Below, in pieces: positions 7,418-15,351 of a stretch of DNA of 21,014 bases (position 1 is the stretch's first letter; each line of letters starts with the position of its first letter). The notes beneath the pieces are model-generated. The model searched no databases. It had not been told where the DNA came from and saw only the letters and a program-made list of their open reading frames with translations. The stretch is from JAVBMC01 sp031552845 (GTDB lineage Bacteria; Verrucomicrobiota; Kiritimatiellia; RFP12; DVOR01), in NCBI GenBank assembly GCA_031552845.1, contig JAVBMC010000056.1, positions 1 to 21,014 on the forward strand, in the 5' to 3' direction. A program made the position numbers and the translations under genes.

Positions 7418-8316
7418 ACACAGCAGTTAATTTGGGCGGCATTCAGATGAAGAATCCCGTCACCGTGGCATCCGGTACATTCGGCTATGGACAAGAGTAT
7501 GCCGATCTGATCGACATTACCCGCTTAGGCGCCATCACGGTCAAAGGCATCCGCATGGAGCGTTGTGTCGGCAATCCCCTGCCCCGCCATGTTGAAGTGC
7601 CCGGTGGCATGCTCAACGCCATCGGCCTGCAAGGTCCCGGCGTAGATGGTTTCTTAAAAGAGGATATGCCATTCCTGCGCACGGCGGGCGTACCTGTCAT
7701 CGTCAACATCTGGGGCACCAGCGAGGACGAGTATGCCGAAGTCGCGGCACGCTTGGATGGCATTGAAGGCATCAGCGGCTTGGAGCTCAACGTCTCCTGC
7801 CCGAATGTGAAAAGCGGCGGCGCGTCTTTTGGCACCGATTATCGGATGGTCGCCGAGATCATCAAGGGCGTCCGCGCCCGCACCAAGCTGCCGATCTTCC
7901 CGAAGCTTGCCCCGAATGTGCCGAACATCAAGGACTTTGTCAAAGCCGCCCAAGAAAGCGGTGCCAATGCAGTTGCGATGATCAACACCATTCCCGGCAT
8001 GGCTATTGATATTGAAACACGTAAACCTATCTTAGCCAATAAAGTCGGCGGGCTCTCCGGACAAGCCGTTCACCCTGTCGCAGTCAAATTGGTTTACGAG
8101 GCCGCACAAGTTGCCACCGTGCCGATTCTTGCGATGGGCGGAATCTTCGAGCCGAAGGATGCCATTGAGTTTTTGTTAGCCGGCGCCACAGCTGTGGCCG
8201 TGGGTATGGCCAACTTCATCGATCCCACCACGCCGTTGCGCGTCGTCAGCGGAATTGAAGAGTATATGCAGCGCCACAATATGCAGAACATCTCCGATAT
8301 CCGCATGGCGGAGTAG
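7411..8316 (+). CDS. pyrD: Dihydroorotate dehydrogenase B, catalytic subunit (type 1B)
   Basis: Oxidises dihydroorotate to orotate with FMN and works with PyrK as a heterotetramer. The 301-aa protein shows SGTFGYGQEY near the N-terminus (21-30), NVSCPNVKSGG (127-137) carrying the catalytic Cys130 that marks class 1B, KLAPNV (165-170), NTIPGMAID (192-200) and the FMN phosphate site AMGGI (241-245). The Cys instead of Ser, together with the adjacent pyrK, excludes classes 1A and 2. The ATG at 7411 overlaps the end of pyrK and has a purine-rich GAGAG about 8 bases before it. Confidence 0.93.
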   Translation: MVNTAVNLGGIQMKNPVTVASGTFGYGQEYADLIDITRLGAITVKGIRMERCVGNPLPRHVEVPGGMLNAIGLQGPGVDGFLKEDMPFLRTAGVPVIVNIWGTSEDEYAEVAARLDGIEGISGLELNVSCPNVKSGGASFGTDYRMVAEIIKGVRARTKLPIFPKLAPNVPNIKDFVKAAQESGANAVAMINTIPGMAIDIETRKPILANKVGGLSGQAVHPVAVKLVYEAAQVATVPILAMGGIFEPKDAIEFLLAGATAVAVGMANFIDPTTPLRVVSGIEEYMQRHNMQNISDIRMAE

Positions 8317-8326
8317 TCGAGGTCGA

Positions 8327-8992
8327 ATGGTCACACTGGGCAACGATTGGGATACCGTTTTAGCGGGAGAGTTCGAGAAGGACTATTACGTCCGCCTGCG
8401 TACTTTCCTCAAGGGTGAGTACAGCCAACATACCGTCTACCCTGATATGTTCAACATCTTCAATGCATTGAAGACAACGCCCTACTCCGAAGTCAATGCC
8501 GTCATCCTAGGACAAGACCCCTATCATGAGCCCGGACAGGCGCACGGACTGTGCTTCTCTGTTCAACACGGCACGCCTCCACCGCCTTCGCTGGTCAACA
8601 TTTACAAAGAGTTGCAGTCTGACCTTGGATTCGCTCCGCCACCGCATGGATGCCTGATTGACTGGGCCAAGCAAGGCGTCCTTTTGCTCAACACTGTTTT
8701 GACCGTGCGGCGCGGCGCAGCCAATTCACACAAAGGCAAAGGCTGGGAAACATTCACGGATACGGTGATTCAACACCTCAACCACCGGGAACGCCCTGTG
8801 ATATTCTTACTTTGGGGCGGTAATGCTAAAGCCAAACTGCCGCTCATCGATGCTAAACATCATCATGTTTTGACAGCGGCTCATCCCAGTCCCCTCTCGG
8901 CTTACAACGGATTCTTTGGCTGCAAACATTTCTCTAAAGCCAACGCCCTGCTCAAACAACAAGGGCGCGCCATTGACTGGCAGCTCTCCTAA
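8327..8992 (+). CDS. ung: Uracil-DNA glycosylase, family 1
   Basis: Removes uracil from DNA to start base-excision repair. The 221-aa protein has the family-1 water-activating motif GQDPYH (62-67, catalytic D64), AHGLCFSV (72-79), LLNTVLTV (120-127) and the leucine-loop motif HPSPLSAY (186-193, catalytic H186). The open frame extends back to 8255 inside pyrD, but the ATG at 8327 is the likely start: GAGG lies at 8319-8322, and the protein then has the usual Ung length with TLGNDWDTVL at the N-terminus. It begins 10 bp after pyrD and is the last gene of the operon. Linking ung to pyrimidine synthesis may be incidental. Confidence 0.93.
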   Translation: MVTLGNDWDTVLAGEFEKDYYVRLRTFLKGEYSQHTVYPDMFNIFNALKTTPYSEVNAVILGQDPYHEPGQAHGLCFSVQHGTPPPPSLVNIYKELQSDLGFAPPPHGCLIDWAKQGVLLLNTVLTVRRGAANSHKGKGWETFTDTVIQHLNHRERPVIFLLWGGNAKAKLPLIDAKHHHVLTAAHPSPLSAYNGFFGCKHFSKANALLKQQGRAIDWQLS

Positions 8993-9043
8993 TATAGCAC
9001 GCCTCGGCTAATCTTTTTCCTACCCGTTTCTGCGATTGAAAAA

Positions 9044-9264
9044 CAAAGGTTCGTCCGTACGGCGCGGGGAATGCTTTTGTGTACGATTGTGTATCGGGTT
9101 TAGTACGTTCAAAGGTTCGTCCGTACTGTCTTGGGGGAATAGTTGCGTACGGACGTGTATTGAATCGTGTACGATCAAACGTTTGTGCGTACTGTCTCAC
9201 GGGTTCGAACGGGTTGGGAGACGGGTGCGTGCGTACTGGCACAAGGGTTTGTGCGTACTGTGAC
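9044..9264. repeat. Degenerate tandem array, 66-bp period built from about 22-bp subunits
   Basis: A core like CAAAGGTTCGTCCGTACTG starts at 9044, 9110, 9176 and 9242, so copies are exactly 66 bp apart. Copies 1 and 2 match in 18 of 19 core bases; copies 3 and 4 share GTTTGTGCGTACTG. GTAC tetramers fall at 9057, 9081, 9103, 9123, 9147, 9169, 9189, 9233 and 9255, a 24/22/20 rhythm that shows three roughly 22-bp subunits per unit. Between units 1 and 2 the middle subunits also align without gaps (9075-9094 with 9141-9160). The array fills the space between the ung stop and the terminator. Open frames through it in several readings look like products of the repeat, not genes. The stretches 8993-9043 and 9265-9290 show nothing identifiable. 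Confidence 0.8.
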
Positions 9265-9293
9265 AAAGGTGGCAGATGAGGGTGTTATAGGAT

Positions 9294-9326
9294 AAAAAAA
9301 ACCCGCTCGGGTAAGAGCGGGTTTTT
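9294..9326. terminator. Bidirectional intrinsic terminator between ung and the flavoprotein gene
   Basis: ACCCGCTC (9301-9308) pairs with GAGCGGGT (9315-9322) around a GGGTAA loop. A run of A precedes the stem and a run of T follows it, so the same hairpin ends transcription on both strands. It sits between converging genes, 25 bp after the - strand stop and about 300 bp after the ung stop. Confidence 0.9.
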
Positions 9327-9350
9327 CATTAGGAGTTTATCCTCTTGGGG

Positions 9351-12300
9351 TTATTTGCCTTCGAGAATGAGACGGGCATGTTTGGCATAAGCGCCGCGCG
9401 GATCTTTGGCCCAAGCTTCCAACGTTTTACGGCCGAGTCCATCGACATCGCCGAGACGGAAGAGCGCACGGGCGAGAACGAGTTCGCGCAGGCAACGCGT
9501 ACGTTCCTTATCGCCTTCGTTGTTGCCATAGCGCGGAATCGCTTGGATGTCTTTGCCATAGGTCAGGCTGTGTCCGCCGATTTCCGGCTTGCGCAGCAGC
9601 TCTGCCAAAACCGGTGCGCCGGCTTTATCGCCGATTCCTTCCAACGCCAACGCGACTGCACGGAAGTGCGAGAACTCATTGGCAACCGTCAGTTCCGAAG
9701 CACGGTTGATGATGGCGGGAACCGCCTTCTTGGATTTGCAACGGCCAAGCGCAATAATGTAGCTATCCATCCAGCTGACACTGCGGTTGAATTGCCCCAT
9801 GCCGCGATAGTTCCAGCCTTTATCCCAGCTATCGGCTTTAATCTTTTCAATGAGTGCGTCCTGCCCATCATCAAAACCCATGATTCCCAGCGTGTGCGCA
9901 TAGACAAGGTGCCCGGCATCATCCTGCGCATCTTGCAAGGCTTTCTTGAGCAGCGGGTAGCTTTGATCATAGTCGGTCATGAGAATGGAGAGACCGGTGT
10001 AATTGTTGGTGAGCGTACCGATAGAGGTCTTAAATAATTCCGGCGCGAGCGGGAAGGAGTCCTTCATGCTCAGCACATCCTTCGGCACTACGCCTTTTTC
10101 AATCAAGTGCTTTTGGAGTTTGGGCATATTGACGTTGCGTGCGGTGACCTTGGCTTTTATAGCCATTGCCGCGGCAACACCGACTGCATAACCTTGGTTT
10201 TGAACGTCCGGCTGCATGCGCAGAATCGGCATGGCATCGCGGTGTGCGCTGATACCGAGGCCAACGACCAGCAAGTTGTCAAGCGTCTTGGGCAGCAAGC
10301 AGCGGTAAGGCAAATTGACCATCATGGCCTGATGTCCCGGGTCCTCAATAAAGAACTGCGGGTGGACCGTGAAGCCATGTGAGTCAAAGTTGCTGCGCGT
10401 TTGCACGACAACGTCGGGATAGGTGCGGTTGTTCACCACATCCAACGGCGACATATAGAAGGCCCCGATCATGCGGCGGCGTTCGCGGCTATTGATGACC
10501 TGCGCCTGATCCCAAATCTTCACGCCTTTCATGCTGAAGCGTGAGCGGAGCGCAAAGTAGAACAAGTCGGCGGCATCGGTATCGTCCAAGAAGGCAATAT
10601 CGGTATTAATGTAGCTGTTGCCAAGGCGCTTGGGAGTTTGCCCGACGCCTTGCAAAGCGAGCTCTTGCGAGGTAATGAACTCGGTTTCTTCACCGGCCAT
10701 CGCGGCGAGTTCCGCATTACCGGTGCCATCAATCGCCATCTTGCATTGAATAATGCCGTATTCGCCGTTAGGCGCAACAACGACAATACCGGTGACTTTG
10801 TTCTTCTCAACGATCACACCGGTCACCAAAGCACCAAACCAAATCTCTGCGCCGGCCTTGCGGTTCTCGGCACGATACCATTCGGCCTTGGCCTGCACGA
10901 ACACCGCACCAGTGGCTTGCACACCCGCATCAATTTCCTTAGTGAAGCCAACACGATTGCCATAGTAGTAGACGCCAATCAAACCATCTGTTTGCACGCC
11001 ACCCATTTGGTGCAGATAATCGACCACCAATGTTTTAGCACCCTGACGTGCCGCCGCGATACCGGCAGGCCCGCCGCCAGTTCCCGCACCGGCGACAAAG
11101 ACATCGCAAGAGCCGATAACCGACAATGTGCGCGTGGATCCTTCATTGACAAATTCGTTTGTGACTGTTACGAGGAAGGAGGCTAAGCCAGTCTTATTCT
11201 CACCGTGCAAAACAGGAGCGCCCTTCCCGGGCTTTGTCTTCAACGTGACAGCGCCGAGAGCTTTGCGTGCCTTGGCCATCTGCGCGGCGGCTACGCCAAT
11301 ACGGTCGCCCAGCGTCAGACTGGAACCGACACGCATGAGCTGCGCCGCAACCTTGCGGTCGACATCGCCCATCCCACCAAACACAAACAAGTTCTTAATG
11401 CCCTTGGGCTGGAAGGCCGTCAACGCAACATCGGATGCACTCACGCCGCTCTGTGGTCCGGCGGCGGATTTGATATAATCCGGCGGCACCAAGAACAGCG
11501 TATCGGACGCTTCGAGAATCGTCTTAGTGAAGGTCAAGTCGCGAGCCATCTGCTCAGCCTCAGCAAACGACTGAGGTGAAGCATCCTTCATCGGCAGCTT
11601 CAACTGACAGACGAACATCCGCCCTTCAATTTCCGTAGGCATATTAGTCGGCGCTTTAATGCCGGCCACTTTAGTTTGATAGCTGGCGCCAATCTCGTGA
11701 CACGAGAGCCGCTTGTCCTTTGCAGGCGCTTCGCCGGCAATGACGACGCGTTCAAAGATATAATCTCCCGCCGGGAACGGAGTCGCTTCTGCACCGGCTT
11801 GGCGGGTGAAGATTGCGCGTTCAGTCGCATCGATTACCGTCTTCGCCTTGATAATCTGACGGCCGCTGCGATTCGCAATCACAGCACCGGCAATCTCGCC
11901 ATTCGCATCGTAAACAGGTTCTGTCGCAACAGCACCGGTCAAGAAGCCGATTCCTTGCGCCAGCAAAGCTTCATCAAGCGCCTTCTTGATTTGCAAGGGA
12001 CGCGTCTGACTGCTGAACACGGGCTGCGCTGCGGTCTGACGTGGAAGCACAAGAACTTCCCCTAACAGCTGACGTTTGGCTCCGGCGGCCATAACAGCCT
12101 TAAGGCGCAGATAACGGTAAGTACCGTCGCACGAGATTTCTGCGCCAACCTCGTCACCTGTTCCGAATGAACCGCGATCCTTTGTGCGGCTGATTTTCGT
12201 CCACGTTTTTCCATCGGCACCGCCTTCAAGTTCAAATGCCTCTGTATTATAGTCGGGGGCGTTTTCGAAGAAATAGATCTGCATCGTTTTAATCTCGCGC

Positions 12301-12776
12301 GGAGTTCCCAAGTCCATTGTGATGTTAACGGTCTTAGTGTACTGTACGCTTTCCGTTGCAGAATCCTCCCATGCGCCATCGCAAAGGCCTGTCCCTTGCG
12401 GGTCGGCGTGAGGCTTCTGGGCAGGGGCATCCGTCGTGTACGTGTATGGATAGAACGAACCCACTTTGCCTGAGCCGGCAAACATCTGCGCCAGTAAAGG
12501 ATGATTGCCGAAATCCTGGCCTTCCAGATTCAGACGCAATTTGCCGGCCAAGTCTTCGCCTAAGTACGGGCGCGGTGCAACCAAGAATGTTTTGGCACCT
12601 TCTTGTGAAGCTTTCACCGCAGCGGCCACTGCACCGGAACCGCCACCTAAGACAAGCACATCCACATCTTGAATCACAGGCAATGTGCTGCCAGTGACTG
12701 TTAGCTCTGCCGCATGCAACTGCATCCCTGCCGCACATGCCAACACACACCCTATCATACTCTTGGTTAACTTCAT
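9351..12776 (-). CDS. Exported FAD-dependent oxidoreductase with two tandem FAD modules and HEAT-like C-terminus
   Basis: An 1141-aa protein. A Sec-type signal peptide covers about residues 1-22 (hydrophobic core, LHA-AE cleavage region). Module 1 (about 36-505) opens with a dinucleotide fold GGGSGAV (44-50), then carries a beta-rich insert resembling an F5/8 type C (discoidin) domain (about 135-245), then VIDATERA (314-321) and KNLFVFGGMG (461-470). Module 2 (about 552-880) opens with GAGTGGGPAG (563-572) and has AIDGTGNAEL (681-690) and NLLVVGLG (834-841). Both halves resemble the PF12831 FAD-dependent oxidoreductase family. The last 190 residues look like HEAT repeats. In module 1 the usual DATGDAD has become DATERAI, so that half may be altered. 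The substrate is unknown. AAGGAT lies 8 bases before the ATG. It follows the 464-aa flavoprotein gene after 51 bp, probably in one transcript. Confidence 0.82.
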   Translation of the reverse strand: MKLTKSMIGCVLACAAGMQLHAAELTVTGSTLPVIQDVDVLVLGGGSGAVAAAVKASQEGAKTFLVAPRPYLGEDLAGKLRLNLEGQDFGNHPLLAQMFAGSGKVGSFYPYTYTTDAPAQKPHADPQGTGLCDGAWEDSATESVQYTKTVNITMDLGTPREIKTMQIYFFENAPDYNTEAFELEGGADGKTWTKISRTKDRGSFGTGDEVGAEISCDGTYRYLRLKAVMAAGAKRQLLGEVLVLPRQTAAQPVFSSQTRPLQIKKALDEALLAQGIGFLTGAVATEPVYDANGEIAGAVIANRSGRQIIKAKTVIDATERAIFTRQAGAEATPFPAGDYIFERVVIAGEAPAKDKRLSCHEIGASYQTKVAGIKAPTNMPTEIEGRMFVCQLKLPMKDASPQSFAEAEQMARDLTFTKTILEASDTLFLVPPDYIKSAAGPQSGVSASDVALTAFQPKGIKNLFVFGGMGDVDRKVAAQLMRVGSSLTLGDRIGVAAAQMAKARKALGAVTLKTKPGKGAPVLHGENKTGLASFLVTVTNEFVNEGSTRTLSVIGSCDVFVAGAGTGGGPAGIAAARQGAKTLVVDYLHQMGGVQTDGLIGVYYYGNRVGFTKEIDAGVQATGAVFVQAKAEWYRAENRKAGAEIWFGALVTGVIVEKNKVTGIVVVAPNGEYGIIQCKMAIDGTGNAELAAMAGEETEFITSQELALQGVGQTPKRLGNSYINTDIAFLDDTDAADLFYFALRSRFSMKGVKIWDQAQVINSRERRRMIGAFYMSPLDVVNNRTYPDVVVQTRSNFDSHGFTVHPQFFIEDPGHQAMMVNLPYRCLLPKTLDNLLVVGLGISAHRDAMPILRMQPDVQNQGYAVGVAAAMAIKAKVTARNVNMPKLQKHLIEKGVVPKDVLSMKDSFPLAPELFKTSIGTLTNNYTGLSILMTDYDQSYPLLKKALQDAQDDAGHLVYAHTLGIMGFDDGQDALIEKIKADSWDKGWNYRGMGQFNRSVSWMDSYIIALGRCKSKKAVPAIINRASELTVANEFSHFRAVALALEGIGDKAGAPVLAELLRKPEIGGHSLTYGKDIQAIPRYGNNEGDKERTRCLRELVLARALFRLGDVDGLGRKTLEAWAKDPRGAYAKHARLILEGK

Positions 12777-12827
12777 CTGTACTTATCCTTCGTTCTTAAA
12801 TTGATTGCGTTTGAATACGGAATGATG

Positions 12828-14222
12828 CTAGACTAAAGATCCACCCGCACGCAACTGCTTGAGCACAGTCGGCACATCCGCACCAATGGGTGTATTATTC
12901 TGCAGCGCCACTGCACACGCAACGCCGGCGGCCTCGCCCAGCTGGTTCATGTTAACCATCACCCGCGTGCCGGAGAATGCGATCTTTTCGGCATCCAGCA
13001 TCCGGCCTGCGGCAATCAAGTTACGACAGCCCTGCGGGATAATCGAACGCAACGGAATTTGATAATACTTGGCGGCACCTTCAGCGGAACGCCAGCGCTT
13101 GCTCACCATCGGCTGTCCCGGAGGATGGAACTCTTCACGCCCATCCAAATACCAGAACGTCAGGCCGGGTTTTTCTTGATGATGCAAATCAAACCGATAA
13201 GCCCCCTTCGCCACGGTATCTTCAAACGAAACGCCGTTCATGGCTTCCTTGTCCGTCAACTGGTGTAACGAACGGATATGGCGCGTATCACGAATGCCGA
13301 TGGCTGCGGGCAATGCCGTCAATCCCGGCTTGGACTTGGCATATTTGCGCATCATATCCATGATTGCGCGGATCTGCTTACGCCCCTCAATTTCCGCCAG
13401 CGACAAATCATCGCCGTTACTGCAGTCCCGTCCATACATCCGTGTCCCTGCCAACATCAGCGAGTGCGTTCCGGGCACATCCTTATCCCAAGAAAAGCCA
13501 AGCGCAATACCAAATTCTTCATGGTGCTTTTTCAACAGCTCGTGGAACTCCCGTGAGTCAAAACCATCTAAATGCGCGCACGTGGTCGGCGGTTGCAACT
13601 GCCCATAGGTATAACACGGCACGCCCATACGGAAACACAAATCGGCATCGCCCGTAGCATCCACAAAATACTTCGCGCGGATTACCCGCCGCCCGGACTT
13701 GTTATCAATAATGACACCCGCCAGTTCACCGTCTTTAAAGAACGGCTCGGAGAATAACGTATGCAAATACGGTTTAACCTTACTCTCCAACACCAACTCG
13801 TCCAACTCAATTTTCAATTCCTGCGAGTTGAATGCATAATAGTAGCTCGGATTCTTTTCAGACAGCCTGACGGCATCACGTTTCTTCAGGCGATCCATCA
13901 CCTCGACAGTCAAACCGCCGATGATTGTTTCGTTGAACTCATTATCCCTCAACGAATGCCAAACGTTCACCAAGCTATTCGTCGCAACGCCGCCAAACGC
14001 GCCCTCGCGCTCAACCAACGCCACCTTCGCGCCCAAACGTGCCGCACGCACCGCCGCAAACACACCTGTCGCACTGCCGCCCAATACGCAAATGTCACAC
14101 TCATACGCCGTCGGCAAATCCGCCGAGTCCTTGCGATCCACTGAACGTGAAGCCGCTGCGGTGGCTGCTCCAGCCAATCCCAAAACACTACCCCCTACGA
14201 AACCCCGTCTCGAAACATGCAT
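12828..14222 (-). CDS. Tat-exported FAD-dependent oxidoreductase (PF12831-like)
   Basis: A 464-aa flavoprotein. The N-terminus SRRGFVGGS (4-12) followed by a small-residue hydrophobic stretch is a twin-arginine signal, so it is probably folded with FAD before export. The FAD fold shows GGSATG (48-53), VEREGAFGG (70-78) with the ribose-binding Glu71, DATGDADL (188-195), NLIAAGR (401-407) and GEAAGVACA (429-437), the layout of single-module PF12831 proteins. The substrate is unknown; relatives are abundant in polysaccharide-degrading PVC bacteria. AAGGGG at 14229-14234 lies 6 bases before the ATG. An AT-rich TATATT at 14257-14262 could be a -10 element, but I see no good -35. The gene is followed after 51 bp by the double-module flavoprotein. 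Confidence 0.85.
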   Translation of the reverse strand: MHVSRRGFVGGSVLGLAGAATAAASRSVDRKDSADLPTAYECDICVLGGSATGVFAAVRAARLGAKVALVEREGAFGGVATNSLVNVWHSLRDNEFNETIIGGLTVEVMDRLKKRDAVRLSEKNPSYYYAFNSQELKIELDELVLESKVKPYLHTLFSEPFFKDGELAGVIIDNKSGRRVIRAKYFVDATGDADLCFRMGVPCYTYGQLQPPTTCAHLDGFDSREFHELLKKHHEEFGIALGFSWDKDVPGTHSLMLAGTRMYGRDCSNGDDLSLAEIEGRKQIRAIMDMMRKYAKSKPGLTALPAAIGIRDTRHIRSLHQLTDKEAMNGVSFEDTVAKGAYRFDLHHQEKPGLTFWYLDGREEFHPPGQPMVSKRWRSAEGAAKYYQIPLRSIIPQGCRNLIAAGRMLDAEKIAFSGTRVMVNMNQLGEAAGVACAVALQNNTPIGADVPTVLKQLRAGGSLV

Positions 14223-14336
14223 AATAATCCCCTTACGCTTAAGTTTTGACTATGGTAATATAAACACTCCGCAAAATCAAGCACTTTCGCCCCTATCGCA
14301 AGCGAAGTTCGACGGGAGGAAACCGCTAAATAAGGA

Positions 14337-14361
14337 AACTGCTGAGAAACAGACAACAGCT
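14337..14361 (-). terminator. Weak intrinsic terminator after the UDP-glucuronate decarboxylase gene
   Basis: Read on the - strand, AGCTGTTG directly after the stop codon can pair with CAGCAGTT across a 9-nt loop, with two G-U pairs, and the stem ends in a short T run. The stem is weak, so partial read-through into the flavoprotein genes is possible. Confidence 0.35.
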
Positions 14362-15351
14362 CTACTTTAAGCAGCTCAACTGTTTGAAGTACTCAATTGT
14401 CCGTGCAAGCCCGTCAACAAGCGGAACAGTAGGTTCCCAGCCGAGCAGTTCTTGGATCAGCTGGATGTCCGGCTTGCGGCGTTTGGGGTCATCAGCCGGC
14501 AATGGGGAGTACTCGATTCGGCTCTTTGTATTTGGAATCTGCCGGATGGTCTCTTCGGCCAGTTGTGCAATCGTATACTCGCCGGGATTGCCAACGTTGA
14601 ACACTGGCAAGGCGAGCCCTTTTGCGGCACAAAAGCTTTCAAGCTTGCCTCGGTCAAGCGCCATCAGCTGTTCCATTGCATTGAGCAGATCATCGACGTA
14701 CTGGAAGCTGCGCGTTTGCTGTCCGTCACCATAAAGCGTAATGGATTCGTCGGATAACGCCTGCATGATGAAGTTGGAGATTACGCGGCCATCATGCGGA
14801 TGCATATTGGGGCCATAGGTGTTGAAAATGCGTACCAAGCGAACATCAACGCCAAATTCACGGGCATAGTCCCGCGCCAAGGTTTCAGCGGCACGTTTAC
14901 CTTCGTCATAGCAACTGCGCGGACCAATGGTGTTAACGTTACCCCAGTAACTTTCCGGTTGCGGATGCACCTGCGGGTCGCCATAAATTTCAGAAGTGGA
15001 GGTGTGCAACACGCGGGCTTTGGTTTTGAGCGCCAAATCTAGCACATTCATCAACCCAAGAAAGCTCGTTTTGAGGGTTTCCACAGGGTTACGTTGGTAG
15101 TGAATGGGAGATGCGGGACAGGCGAGATTATAAATTTGGTCAAACTGTCCCCAGAAAGGCTGAGTGACGTCATGCAGGATAAACGTAAACTTGGGGTCTG
15201 CGACCAAATCATAGATATTCGCCCGCGTGCCGGTAAACAGATTGTCCAGCACAGTGACTTCATGTCCAAGCGCCAACAAACGGCGTGCTAAGTGCGAGCC
15301 AATAAAGCCGGCTCCGCCGGTAATAAGGATTTTCTGTGTTGTCATGCTCAT
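14362..15351 (-). CDS. uxs: UDP-glucuronate decarboxylase (UDP-xylose synthase)
   Basis: Converts UDP-glucuronate to UDP-xylose with tightly bound NAD+; extended SDR family. The 329-aa protein has the NAD site TGGAGFIGSH (11-20), NLACPASPIHYQ (75-86), STSEIYGDP (118-126), the catalytic YxxxK as Y148/K152 in GPRSCYDEGKR, NTYGPNMHPHDGRV (177-190), and GWEPTVPL near the end. NLACPASP and GPRSCYDEGKR separate UXS from 4-epimerases and dTDP-glucose dehydratases. It overlaps the dehydrogenase gene by ATGA (15348-15351), and that enzyme makes its substrate. A second Met at residue 3 could also serve as start. It resembles animal and plant UXS closely. Confidence 0.9.
   Translation of the reverse strand: MSMTTQKILITGGAGFIGSHLARRLLALGHEVTVLDNLFTGTRANIYDLVADPKFTFILHDVTQPFWGQFDQIYNLACPASPIHYQRNPVETLKTSFLGLMNVLDLALKTKARVLHTSTSEIYGDPQVHPQPESYWGNVNTIGPRSCYDEGKRAAETLARDYAREFGVDVRLVRIFNTYGPNMHPHDGRVISNFIMQALSDESITLYGDGQQTRSFQYVDDLLNAMEQLMALDRGKLESFCAAKGLALPVFNVGNPGEYTIAQLAEETIRQIPNTKSRIEYSPLPADDPKRRKPDIQLIQELLGWEPTVPLVDGLARTIEYFKQLSCLK

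Noticed and set aside
9044..9264. CRISPR array
   Set aside because: The repeats are degenerate, and the intervals between cores are themselves related to each other instead of being unique spacers.
8952..9266. A 104-codon - strand frame with 22-residue QYAQTF/QYGRTF repeats
   Set aside because: It overlaps the conserved 3' end of ung, its periodicity is the DNA repeat itself, and it lacks a convincing ribosome binding site.
9036..9279. Two overlapping + strand frames through the 66-bp array
   Set aside because: A repeat length divisible by three keeps any stop-free frame open; neither product resembles a protein.
9345..10037. A 230-codon + strand frame opposite the flavoprotein C-terminus
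   Set aside because: It begins inside the terminator side of the - strand gene, has no upstream ribosome binding site and mirrors the HEAT-like region.
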